Shown here in pieces: positions 28,330-36,366 of a stretch of DNA of 64,000 nucleotides (positions within the stretch are counted from its first letter, which is position 1; each line of letters opens with the position of its first letter). Made by a program: the position numbers and the translations under genes. Source of the stretch: Kibdelosporangium philippinense (lineage in GTDB: Bacteria; Actinomycetota; Actinomycetes; Mycobacteriales; Pseudonocardiaceae); assembly GCF_021390435.2 (NCBI RefSeq), contig NZ_JAJVCN010000002.1:2046001-2110000 (forward strand), read 5' to 3'. The notes beneath the pieces are model-generated. The model was given only the letters and a program-made list of their open reading frames with translations. It was not told the origin of the DNA and made no database searches.

Positions 28330-29562
28330 TCACGCTGCCGTTGCGGCGGGGGTTGCTTGGTAGGTGGTGCCGTCGCGCAGCAGTGCCCACAAGACGTTCA
28401 GCCGGCGGCGTGCCAGGGCGAGGACGGCCTGGGTGTGTCGTTTGCCTTCGGCTCGTTTGCGGTCGTAGTAGGTCCGCGAGGCGGGGCAACAGCGGATGCT
28501 GACCATGGCGGAAAGGTAGAACACGCGCAGCAGGCGTCTGCTGTAGCGGCGGGGGCGGTGCAGGTTGCCGTTGACCCGGCCGGAATCGCGGGGTACTGGT
28601 GCGAGTCCGGCGACGCCGGCCAGCCGGTTGGGACTGCCGAAAGCGGTCATGTCGCCGCCGGTGTAGGCGAGGAACTCGGCGGCGAGCTGGATGCCGAAGC
28701 CGGGCAGGCTGAGGATCACGTCGGCGTGTTTGTGCTGGCGAAACCGGCTCTCGATCAAGGTGTCGATCTCGCTGATCTCCTCGTCGAGAGTCATCACCCC
28801 CTTCGCCAGCCGCGCGACCATCGCGGCGGCCAGGTCTTGTCCGGTGATGGTGGTGTGTTGCGCGTTGGCGGCGTTCAGCGCGGTCTGGGCGACGGTGCTG
28901 GGGTTGCGGACTTTTCGGTTGCGCAGCCAGGTTTCCAAGCGGTTGGCACCGATTCGTCGCAATGCCGCAGGGGTTTGGTAGGCGGTCAGCAGCACCAGGG
29001 CGGCTTTGGAGGTGCTGTAGTCGAAGGCGCGTTCCAGGGCCGGGAAGTAGTCCAGCAGTTGCGCGCGCAGCCGGTTGATGGTGCGGGTGCGGTCGGCGAC
29101 CAGATCGGCCCGGCGGCTGGTCAGGATCCGCAGTTCGACGCTGACCGGGTCGCCGGTGTGCACGACGTGCAGATCGTGGCGCATCCGGGCCTGGTCGGCG
29201 ATCACGGCGGCGTCCTTGGCGTCGGTTTTGCCGTCTCCGCGGTACATGCCGGCCGCGTAGTGGACGGTGCGCCCGGGGATGTAAAGCAACCGCTGGTCGT
29301 GGTTGACCAGCAAGGCGATCAGCAACGCCGCCCCGCCGGAGTTGAGATCGACCGCCCAGGTCAGCTCTCCATCCAACTCGTCTGCCAGCGCGGTGACCTC
29401 GCCGACCAACTCCAGCAGCGGAGCCTCGTCGTTGGCCACCCGCCGCGACAACAGCCGCTTGCCGGCGGCGTCGATCACCACGCAGTGGTGATGGGTCTTG
29501 CCGGCATCGATGCCTGCCCATACTCCGGGCACGAGCGTCACCTTCCTGTTCGTCAGGTTCAT
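28330..29562 (-). CDS. IS110-family recombinase (DEDD/RuvC-like transposase)
   Basis: 410 residues from the ATG at 29562 (a longer frame starts at 29622). N-terminal RuvC-like DEDD domain: VWAGIDAGKTHHHCVVID and DAKDAAVIADQARMR. The C-terminal Transposase_20 domain has ILSLPGFGIQLAAEFLAYTG and LAGVAGLAPVPRDSG with a downstream Ser. The frame is intact. IS110 enzymes recombine DNA under guidance of a bridge RNA encoded in the element's own non-coding end. Confidence 0.92.
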   Translation of the reverse strand: MNLTNRKVTLVPGVWAGIDAGKTHHHCVVIDAAGKRLLSRRVANDEAPLLELVGEVTALADELDGELTWAVDLNSGGAALLIALLVNHDQRLLYIPGRTVHYAAGMYRGDGKTDAKDAAVIADQARMRHDLHVVHTGDPVSVELRILTSRRADLVADRTRTINRLRAQLLDYFPALERAFDYSTSKAALVLLTAYQTPAALRRIGANRLETWLRNRKVRNPSTVAQTALNAANAQHTTITGQDLAAAMVARLAKGVMTLDEEISEIDTLIESRFRQHKHADVILSLPGFGIQLAAEFLAYTGGDMTAFGSPNRLAGVAGLAPVPRDSGRVNGNLHRPRRYSRRLLRVFYLSAMVSIRCCPASRTYYDRKRAEGKRHTQAVLALARRRLNVLWALLRDGTTYQATPAATAA

Positions 29563-29760
29563 GGTCCCAGCAAACGACCACGCCGTCGTGTCCTTACACA
29601 GCGATTTGTTCGCGCATCCCAATTAGCGGTCGGGTCGTCGTGGGGTGCTGGGCGGCCAATCCCCTGGGCCATCCACGGCGGACGCATGGAAGCCATACCC
29701 AGCACCCCTGGGTCGTCGGAACCCTACGACCAGCCCCGATCGACACAGGAAGAAGGTAAG
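29563..29760 (-). ncRNA. Candidate bridge RNA region of the IS110 element
   Basis: Non-coding end upstream of the recombinase gene, where IS110-group elements are known to encode their bridge RNA. An 11-bp inverted repeat (GGGGTGCTGGG at 29642-29652 with CCCAGCACCCC at 29698-29708) encloses a 45-nt loop, and GGGTCGTCG occurs on both sides. Exact RNA ends cannot be read. Confidence 0.35.
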
Positions 29761-30239
29761 GACCCATGACCGGGCCGAACCCGGTCGACCGTGGCAAAGC
29801 CGGTTCGAAGATCCACGTGCTGTCCGACCGTGCCGGAATCCCGTTGTCGGTGGCGGTGTCCGCCGCGAACACCAACGACTCTTACGCTCTCAAGCCTCTG
29901 GTCATGGCCATCCCCGCGATCAAGTCCCGACGCGGCCCTCGCCGCCGCAAACCGGCCAAGCTCCACGGCGACAAGGCCTATGACCAGATCGACTTGCGGC
30001 ACTGGGTGCGTGAGCAGGGCATCGCCGTACGCATCGCGCGCAAAGGGATCGAATCGAGCACCAAGTTGGGCAAACACCGTTGGGTGATCGAACGATCCAT
30101 CGCCTGGCTGTTCGGCTACCACCGGCTCAGCATCCGATACGAACGCTACGCCAACCACTTCTGCGCCTTCCTCACCCTCGCCGCCACACTCACCTGCTAC
30201 AAGAAACTCCGAAAAGCAACCACGTGAGACACGCTCTTA

Positions 30240-30422
30240 GCCCGGAGAGCACGCCATTCCCCTCTGGGCGGTCCGCCGTCCTGCGAGGACATTCTTTGAA
30301 AACCGTGTGATGGTGGCTGAAGCCGTGGTCTAGCAGTCGGGGCAGCAAAGATGAGCGACGGATGCTGTGCAGAAGAAGCGATGGATACGGCCTCAAGCAA
30401 AGGACGACACGATCGCAAGCAA
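30240..30422. other. Non-coding flank between IS5 and tandem repeats
   Basis: No gene seen. This is the original upstream region of the DUF1996 gene, now separated from the GH16 promoter by the IS insertion. Confidence 0.4.
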
Positions 30423-30598
30423 CGGCGGACACACTGTGCCGGAACGGTCGACACGGTGTGCTGGAACGGTGGACACGGTGTGCTGGAACGGTGGACACGG
30501 TGTGCTGGAGCGGTGGACACGGTGTGCTGGAGCGGTGGACACGGTGTGCTGGAGCGGTGGACACGGTGTGCTGGAGCGGTGGACACGGGGTTGGAGAG
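30423..30598. repeat. Eight tandem 22-bp repeats
   Basis: Units begin at 30423, 30445, 30467, 30489, 30511, 30533, 30555 and 30577. Consensus CGGTGGACACGGTGTGCTGG plus two bases (AA or AG). The first unit is divergent and the last degenerates into a LacI palindrome. Each unit holds a small dyad ACAC-G-GTGT. There are no spacers. Confidence 0.92.
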
Positions 30599-30608
30599 AG
30601 CGCTCTCT
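30595..30608. promoter_or_regulatory. LacI-type operator 2
   Basis: AGAGAGCGCTCTCT, a perfect 14-bp palindrome overlapping the last tandem repeat, ~180 bp upstream of the DUF1996 gene. Confidence 0.75.
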
Positions 30609-30739
30609 GGGCTGGTGTGGACCGGTAGGTGGGATGGTCCTTTTGGGCTCTTGCAATGGGTCGGGTGGCGTAACTTCGGTGTGTCTCTGGATCGTTCAGG
30701 TTGACGTTCTGCTGTGACGCGGGTCATGCTCGGTTACGC

Positions 30740-30751
30740 GAGAGCGCTCTC
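30740..30751. promoter_or_regulatory. LacI-type operator 3
   Basis: GAGAGCGCTCTC, identical to the site upstream of GH16, 36 bp before the DUF1996 start codon and so well placed for repression. Confidence 0.8.
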
Positions 30752-30787
30752 ACCCGTCACTCCGACAGGAGAGGGAGTTCATCTTCA

Positions 30788-31657
30788 ATGAAGAAGACAA
30801 TGAACCGGTGGCGGATCAGTACCCGATTGAGCCTGGTCATCGCCGCTGTCGGCGCCCTGCTGACTGGTGGACTCGCAGGCGTGCCGGACCGCGCGGATGC
30901 GGAACCGGTGCGTGTTGCGGAGTTCCTTGCTGAATGTCCGCTCAGCCATCGGCTGCCGGACGACCCGATTGTGCTGCCGAAGCTCGCGGGCGCGTCGCAC
31001 TCGCACGACTTCTTCGGCAACCACTCCACCAACGCCAACTCCGATGTCAACAGCCTCAATGGGGCGACTGGCAACTGCAATCCGGCGCCGGACATCTCGT
31101 CGTACTGGGTTCCGACGCTCTACAGAGGACAGACGGCGATTCAGCCGAGCATTGTCACGTTCTACTACCTTGGTGAGGGTGTGAGTCAGCCGCAGGACAT
31201 CCGGCCGACGCCGTTCGGGCTCAAGATTGTCGCGGGCAATGCGAAGGCGACCGGCGACAGTGACAGCATCGCGCGGTGGTCGTGCCTGCATGCCGGTCAT
31301 GTCCCGCCTTCGAAGAACTTCGTCAACTGTCCTGCTGGGACTCAGCTGGAGACCTATTTGGACTTTCCGCAGTGCTGGAATGGCCGGGATCTTGACTCGG
31401 CCGATCACAAGAGTCACATGGCGTATCCGGTCGCGGGTGGGTGCCCTGCCACGCATCCGGTTTCGCTTCCCAAGCTGCGCTTCGTGATTCGCTATCCGGT
31501 GAGCGGTGATCCGAGTTCGTTCCGGCTGTCGTCCGGGTCGGGATACACGTATCACGGCGACTTCTTCAACGTCTGGCCGGTGGCTGAGATGGAGCGCCGG
31601 GTTCGCAACTGCCTCAACGTCGTGATCAAGTGTGATCACAACGGCAACCACGGATGA
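30788..31657 (+). CDS. Secreted DUF1996 protein
   Basis: 289 residues from the ATG at 30788 (GGAGAGGGAG lies upstream; a longer frame from 30701 would run through the operator). Signal peptide MNRWRISTRLSLVIAAVG..., cleavage probably after ADA. DUF1996 landmarks: GASHSHDFFGNHSTNANS, YWVPTLYRG, CWNGRDLDSADHKSHMAYP. The family is found in fungi and actinobacteria, often beside polysaccharide-degrading genes; no reaction is established. Overlaps the next gene by 4 bp. Confidence 0.9.
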   Translation: MKKTMNRWRISTRLSLVIAAVGALLTGGLAGVPDRADAEPVRVAEFLAECPLSHRLPDDPIVLPKLAGASHSHDFFGNHSTNANSDVNSLNGATGNCNPAPDISSYWVPTLYRGQTAIQPSIVTFYYLGEGVSQPQDIRPTPFGLKIVAGNAKATGDSDSIARWSCLHAGHVPPSKNFVNCPAGTQLETYLDFPQCWNGRDLDSADHKSHMAYPVAGGCPATHPVSLPKLRFVIRYPVSGDPSSFRLSSGSGYTYHGDFFNVWPVAEMERRVRNCLNVVIKCDHNGNHG

Positions 31658-32211
31658 TCGTCATCCGTCTCATCCTGCTGCTGCTCGTTCTGACGGGTTG
31701 CGGCGGGCAGGTGACTGGCTCGGTCCCGGAAACCCCTGCGTCCGGGACCGGCCGGTCCACTTCTTCCTTCGGTCTGACCGAGCGGGCGTTCGTCGAGCTG
31801 GCGATCGCTACCGACGAGCAGGCGGTGAAACTTCTCGGCGCGGGGGCCAAACTGGCGACGCACTCCGCTCTGCGGCAGCTCGCGAATGACATCGGCGCCG
31901 CGCGAAGGGCTGAAGTCGTTGAGTTGCACGGGTTGCTGGCGGCCGCAGCGGTCGAGTACGTGAACAACCACAAAGGACACGACATGCCCGGGATGCCGAC
32001 CGATGAGGAAATCTCCGCGCTCACGGCCGCCGGGCCGGGATTCGACGCGCTGTTCGCGAAGTTGCTCCGAGCGCATCTTGACGAGTCGATCACGGTGGCC
32101 CGGTCGGCGGCACAGGCGGTGTCGGATGAACCCACACGGGCGCTGGCCCGCCGGATGCAGACGGACCGAATCGGATTCACCCAACGGCTCGGCGCGGTTG
32201 TACCGGTATAA
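31654..32211 (+). CDS. DUF305-like lipoprotein
   Basis: 185 residues. N-terminal lipoprotein signal with lipobox LLVLTGCGG (Cys near residue 15), then a helical DUF305-like region with HKGHDMPGMPTDEEISALT. In typical DUF305 proteins two His-His pairs sit in helices of the form FxxxMixHHxxA; here the corresponding sites read ELAIATDEQAV and LLRAHLDESI, so the pairs are largely lost. Coupled to DUF1996 (ATGA overlap) and followed 8 bp later by lacI. Confidence 0.75.
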   Translation: MIVIRLILLLLVLTGCGGQVTGSVPETPASGTGRSTSSFGLTERAFVELAIATDEQAVKLLGAGAKLATHSALRQLANDIGAARRAEVVELHGLLAAAAVEYVNNHKGHDMPGMPTDEEISALTAAGPGFDALFAKLLRAHLDESITVARSAAQAVSDEPTRALARRMQTDRIGFTQRLGAVVPV

Positions 32212-32218
32212 AGAATCG

Positions 32219-33224
32219 GTGTCACGACACCAGAAGCGCGTCACGCTGGAAGAAGTCGCACGGGTCGCCGGGGTGTCGAGGGCAACCGTTTCCCGTGTGG
32301 TCAACGGCGTGGCCAGCGTGGACGAGAACATCAGGCAGACGGTCGCGCGCCATCTCCAGCACTGGCTACCTGCCGAACCTGGCGGCCAGGGCGTTGGTGA
32401 CCCGGCGCGCGGACGCCATCGCGCTGGTGTTGCCCAGTGAAAGCAGGATCGTCGGCGACCCGTTCTTCACGCGGATCGTGCGCGGAGTGTCCACTGTGCT
32501 GCGGCCGCTCGGTGTGCATCTGGTGCTGATGATGACCGGCTCGGACACCGGTGATCAGGTTGTCGCGGACTTACGTCAGGGGCGCCTGGATGGGGTGATC
32601 CTGGTGCACACGTATCAGGCTGATCCGTTGCCGAGCCTGCTTTTGCGCAGCCGTCAACCCGTTGTGCTTTCGGCGCGTCCGGCTGAGCCGATGCCGATTA
32701 CGTACGTGGACGTGAACCAGACCGCGGGTGGCGCGCTCGCGGCTCAGCATCTGGTGGAGCGTGGCTGCAGGAACGTCGCCACGATCACCGGCTCGCTCGA
32801 TCGTCCGCCTGGGCATGATCGGCTCGCCGGGTTTCGGGCCGCGATGGCTCAGCTTGGCCAGCCGGATGTCGTGTCTGTCGAAGGGAATTTCACACGGGAG
32901 AGCGGGGCGGCCGCGATGGAACGACTGATCGCGGAGTATCCCGATGTGGATGGCGTGTTCATCGCGTCGGATTTGATGGCGGAGGGCGCCTTGCCCGTGC
33001 TGCGTAAACACGGGCGTTCGGTGCCCGACGACATCGCCGTCGTCGGGTTCGACGACAGCAGCGCCGCGCTCAGCTGTGACCCGCCGTTGACCACGGTCCG
33101 GCAACCTGTCGAGGACATGGCCGCGGAGATGGCGCGCCAGTTGCTCAGGCAGATCGACCGGGTCGACGCGCCGGTCCGGTCGGTGATCTTCGAGCCGATC
33201 CTGGTGGTACGCCAGTCCGCCTAG
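32219..33224 (+). pseudogene. LacI-family regulator with a frameshift
   Basis: GTG start at 32219. HTH in one frame: VTLEEVARVAGVSRATVSR, VVNGVASVDENIRQTVAR. Near 32345-32352 the frame must change to continue with the canonical AISSTGYLPNLAARALV hinge and the full sugar-binding domain (ending 33224). Restoring one GC in the GTCGCGCGCC run would repair it, so it looks like a 2-bp contraction. Either a real inactivation or a sequence error. Predicted regulator of the three GAGAGCGCTCTC sites around GH16 and DUF1996. Confidence 0.82.
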
Positions 33225-35046
33225 GAGGCCGCTGAATTAGGGTGGTTTGCGGGTTGGTTGTCACCGAGTGATGGCAGGCGAGGACCTGGGCCTTGCTGAT
33301 TCATGGGTGATGCTGGGCGTTCAGGGAGCCTAGGGCGGTTGCTCGACGGGGTTCACAATCCCCAAGACTGGGGGTTGGGCCGTGGTTTCCCTCAGGTAGC
33401 CAGGGTCCAAGCGCCCGCCGTATGGGTCAGGCCGCGACCGATGAGGTTGCGGAGGTTCAAGGCTGCGGTGCGGCGTTTGAGCCAGGCGTTGTTCTTGCCG
33501 GTGCCTAGATATCGGAGTTTGAGACGTCGGCCACCGCGGCTGGCGATCTGGGAGATGACCCGTTCCACGTTGGGGCGGAACGTCCTGTAGCTCTCGCGCA
33601 GTTCGGGCTTGTCCGCCCAGTCGCGTCGGGCTTGGCGCAGCAGGTCATCTCGTGGGTGCAGAACGATTTTACGGCCGGTCTTGGACGTGGTGCACTGTGC
33701 ACGCAGTGAGCAGGCACGACAGAGAGCGCCAAAGGTGGCGACCCGGGTCCGGCTGATCGGGCGGGTGATGTCGTTGGGGCAGGTGACCGTGCCCGCTTGC
33801 TCGTCCACGGTGAAGTCGTCCACGGTGAAGTCGTCCACGGTGAAGTCGTCCACGGTGAATCCGCCCTCGACCGGAGCCCGCAGCGGCTTGGGCTTGATCA
33901 CCGCCTCATGCCCGGCATCGTCGATCCCACCGCGTAGATCCCCTGTGCCATAGGCGGAATCGCCGTACCACGCGCGCTTGCCGTCCTCGGCGTCGAGGAA
34001 CTCCTCGGCCACAGCGGGGTCGGAGTTCTCCGTGCCGGCGGCCGTGGTCACCTTCTCGTCGGTGACGATCCCGGTCTCGGGCTCGGCCGCCACGTGCGCC
34101 CGATACCCGTCCCGCCGGTTCTCCGGGGACTTGCGGGTATGCCGCGCATCCGGATCCACTGTGGACACCACCCGGTCCGGGGCGACCTTGCGGGCGATCC
34201 GCCACCGCCCATCAGTGCCGTCACTGCCCTCGGCGGGCTCGGCATCCTGACCGGCGACCAACGCCAGCAACGCCAACGCGAACTCCGCGTCGCCTTCCAG
34301 TTCGGTATCGGCCAGCGCCGCCACCAGCGCGTTCGCATCGTTGACCAGCGCGGAGACCAGCGCGTCCCTGGCGGCCGGGTCGTCCCAGTCGATCCTCGGC
34401 TTGTCCGGCCGACTGTAGTCATGGCCGGTACACACCTTCGCGATCTGCTCCGCCGCGCCGGGCACCTGCCGATCCACCCGCCGGATCGCCGAGATCAGCT
34501 GGGTGATGGTGTCCTGGGTGGCGACCGCGTCGGCCAGGATCGTGGAATCCACCGCCCGCTTGCGGCGGCCACGCAGGATCCCGGTCTCCTCGACGACCGT
34601 GCGCACCGCGTCGTTGATCCGATGCGGCCGCCCCGAGGTGGCCAGTCGTTTGCGCCAGTACACCAGCGTCGAGGGGTCGAATCCCTTGTCGTCCAATGCC
34701 ATCCCGGTCGCGACCTTCCACCGCAGGTCACACCGGGCCGCCTCAGCGGTCTCCCGATCCGAGAGATCATGCAGGGTCTGCAACACCAGGATGGAGGCCA
34801 TCACCGACGCCGGGATCGAGGGCCGTCCCTTGCCCGAGGGGAACAGATCCTCGAACTCTCCATCGGGGAACAGATTCCGGCGATGCCCGGCCAGGAACGC
34901 GAACATGCTCCCCGCCGGGACCAGATGACCGACCAGCGCCTCCGCGTCCAGCAGCTCCCGATCACCACGCTCCACACCCTGCATGAAACGATTCTCCCAG
35001 CTCAAACCCACATCCTGGGGCGACACGCCGATTATTCAGCGGCCTC
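33225..35046 (-). mobile_element. IS1182-family element, complete
   Basis: 1822 bp, 13-bp perfect terminal repeats GAGGCCGCTGAAT, and a 4-bp CTAG duplication. Inserted exactly at the centre of a palindrome after the lacI gene; the lacI stop TAG is retained. Bases 33225-33391 are non-coding. Confidence 0.88.
33392..34984 (-). CDS. IS1182-family transposase
   Basis: 530 residues from the ATG at 34984, 9 nt after GGGAG (a GTG at 35026 gives 544). N-terminal DUF772-like domain (LVPAGSMFAFLAGHRRNLFP, PSIPASVMASILVLQTLHD), the DDE domain with AVDSTILADAV and WYGDSAYGTGDLRGG, and a C-terminal Cys-rich segment (CRACSLRAQCTTSKTGRK). Four copies of an in-frame 15-bp unit (33803-33862) encode repeated DFTVD. 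Frame intact. Confidence 0.92.
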   Translation of the reverse strand: MQGVERGDRELLDAEALVGHLVPAGSMFAFLAGHRRNLFPDGEFEDLFPSGKGRPSIPASVMASILVLQTLHDLSDRETAEAARCDLRWKVATGMALDDKGFDPSTLVYWRKRLATSGRPHRINDAVRTVVEETGILRGRRKRAVDSTILADAVATQDTITQLISAIRRVDRQVPGAAEQIAKVCTGHDYSRPDKPRIDWDDPAARDALVSALVNDANALVAALADTELEGDAEFALALLALVAGQDAEPAEGSDGTDGRWRIARKVAPDRVVSTVDPDARHTRKSPENRRDGYRAHVAAEPETGIVTDEKVTTAAGTENSDPAVAEEFLDAEDGKRAWYGDSAYGTGDLRGGIDDAGHEAVIKPKPLRAPVEGGFTVDDFTVDDFTVDDFTVDEQAGTVTCPNDITRPISRTRVATFGALCRACSLRAQCTTSKTGRKIVLHPRDDLLRQARRDWADKPELRESYRTFRPNVERVISQIASRGGRRLKLRYLGTGKNNAWLKRRTAALNLRNLIGRGLTHTAGAWTLAT

Positions 35047-35483
35047 CTAGGCGGACTGGCCGTACTAGCCGCCCCCGCTGGCAAAAAGATCTTGCTTGAG
35101 GCCAGCCGGGCCCGTTGGTGGCTGCACTTTACCAAGTGGGTGTACACGCGAAGTGTGTATCCGGGGTCATGGTGGCCGAGGTATTCCGAGACTTCCAAGA
35201 TCGAGCAACCTTGTGCCAGCAGTTCGGACGCGTAGTAGTGGCGAAGGGCGTGCATGCCATCTATTTGCTTGCGGCACTCAATACCGGCTGCGTCGAATGC
35301 CGGTTTCCAAATGATGTCATTGAATCGAGTGCCGTTCCATACGTCGACCGAGCGGCTACCAGGGTTCCGCCACGTCGTTCCCTGGTCGTTGATCTTTCTT
35401 ATTATCAGCACGACCGTGGTCGGTTCCCCGCTTGGTTCAAGCCATGGAAGAGTTAGCGGGTATGGCTTGTACTTTTTCATATA

Positions 35484-36366
35484 GAGCGTTATTCTGGCGA
35501 CTTGATCACCTCAAAATAGGACAACGACCCCAGGCAAGTAAGATCGTTTTCCTCTCGCAGAAGACAACTTACAGGCGGGGTCGTTGCGTTATCAGACTAC
35601 TACAGGGCTTGCTGCTGACCAGATCCAGGAGCTTGTCGCGCGCATCTGGCAGATCATCCAATGCCATGAGAACCAAGCGTGGCCTCCGACCGTGGGACTG
35701 TATCGCGCTGTCGTGATCACTTTGGTGTACGTCCGACAGAATCTGAACCAGGCGGCCGTGGGCGATCTGTTCGGCGTCAGTCAGTCGACCGTATCGCGGA
35801 TCTATCGAGGCATTCTCCCATTGATTGGGCAGGCCCTGTGCCTGCACATTCCAAACCTCAAGGAGGCCATCCGCGGCCGGCTCGTCCTGGTCGACGGAAC
35901 CGATGTCCCGACCGGCAACCGTGCTGGTCACGAAGACAACTTCTCCGGCAAGCGGCGCCGCGCGGGGCTGAACATCCAGGTCGCCGCCGATACGGAGGGA
36001 GGCCTGCTGGGAATATCCGCCCCTCTGCCTGGCTCGATGCATGACCGGAAAGCGTTCGCCGAGTGTGACTGGGAAGATCTTCTGGCCGAGACCTCAGTCA
36101 TCGGTGCCCCTGCCTATCGGGGCACTCACACGATTACGCCTCGCAAAAAGCCACAGGGCGGCGAGCTCTCGGCTGGCGACAAGGTGAACAATAAATTCAT
36201 CTCCTCACTTCGATCCGCCGTCGAGCGATGCATCGCGCATATCAAGAACTGGAAGATGATTGCGACCGGCTATCGAGGACGCCTTTCCGAGCTCCCCAAC
36301 ATCATCCGGATCATCACATCGCTCGAGTTCTATCGACTCGGCTGGTAACCCTCATGAATAACGCTC
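35484..36366 (+). mobile_element. IS5-family element, 883 bp, copy 1 (in int)
   Basis: Ends GAGCGTTATTC, target duplication ATA (35481-35483, 36367-36369). A second copy of the same length lies inverted at 59668-60550. Confidence 0.9.
35584..36348 (+). CDS. IS5-family transposase, copy 1, with a mutated catalytic Asp
   Basis: 254 residues, TTG start after GGCGGGG. DDE_Tnp_4 fold: HTH region AAVGDLFGVSQSTVSRIYRG, first Asp in VLVDGTDVP, Glu region in RSAVERCIAHIKNW. At the second Asp it reads VIGAPAYRG where the copy at 59686 reads VIGDPAYQG; a GAC to GCC change at 36106-36108 removes the acidic residue. Predicted catalytically dead. Confidence 0.9.
   Translation: MRYQTTTGLAADQIQELVARIWQIIQCHENQAWPPTVGLYRAVVITLVYVRQNLNQAAVGDLFGVSQSTVSRIYRGILPLIGQALCLHIPNLKEAIRGRLVLVDGTDVPTGNRAGHEDNFSGKRRRAGLNIQVAADTEGGLLGISAPLPGSMHDRKAFAECDWEDLLAETSVIGAPAYRGTHTITPRKKPQGGELSAGDKVNNKFISSLRSAVERCIAHIKNWKMIATGYRGRLSELPNIIRIITSLEFYRLGW

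Larger units (their letters stand above)
28282..29760 (-). mobile_element. IS110-family element inside the IS5 transposase
   Basis: Boundaries are set by the restored reading frame of the host transposase. No target duplication or terminal inverted repeat is apparent, as expected for IS110. One recombinase gene on the minus strand with ~200 bp of non-coding DNA upstream of it. Confidence 0.82.
27918..30227 (+). pseudogene. IS5-family transposase split by IS110
   Basis: Codons run from the ATG at 27918 to ASVRAKKG at ~28281 and resume at 29761 with ...TGPNPVDRGKAGSK, ending at 30227; removing 28282-29760 restores one frame (aag ggg g|ga ccc). N half: GCAWRYLPPSFGVTVPTAHRR. C half: second Asp region HGDKAYDQ and Glu region RWVIERSIAWLF. 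The joined product would be ~277 residues, normal for the family; in its present state it is inactive. Confidence 0.85.
27885..30236 (+). mobile_element. IS5-family element, interrupted by IS110
   Basis: Ends GAGGGTGTCTCACGTGGTTG (left) and, inverted, GAGCGTGTCTCACGTGGTTG (one mismatch), flanked by TTA (27882-27884, 30237-30239), the TNA target of this family. Without the 1479-bp IS110 insert it is ~873 bp. It lies between the GH16 promoter and the DUF1996 promoter. Confidence 0.88.
33211..35060. repeat. Palindrome split by IS1182
   Basis: Arms GCCAGTCCGC (33211-33220) and GCGGACTGGC (35051-35060) flank CTAG copies at 33221-33224 and 35047-35050. Without the IS they form a perfect 24-bp palindrome centred on CTAG, which includes the lacI stop codon. 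Confidence 0.85.

Noticed and set aside
28306..29769. 487-codon plus-strand frame
   Set aside because: Antisense of the IS110 recombinase; Gly/Val-rich without domains.
30423..30598. Possible CRISPR array
   Set aside because: The 22-bp units are directly adjacent with no spacers and no cas genes are near; it is a simple tandem repeat.
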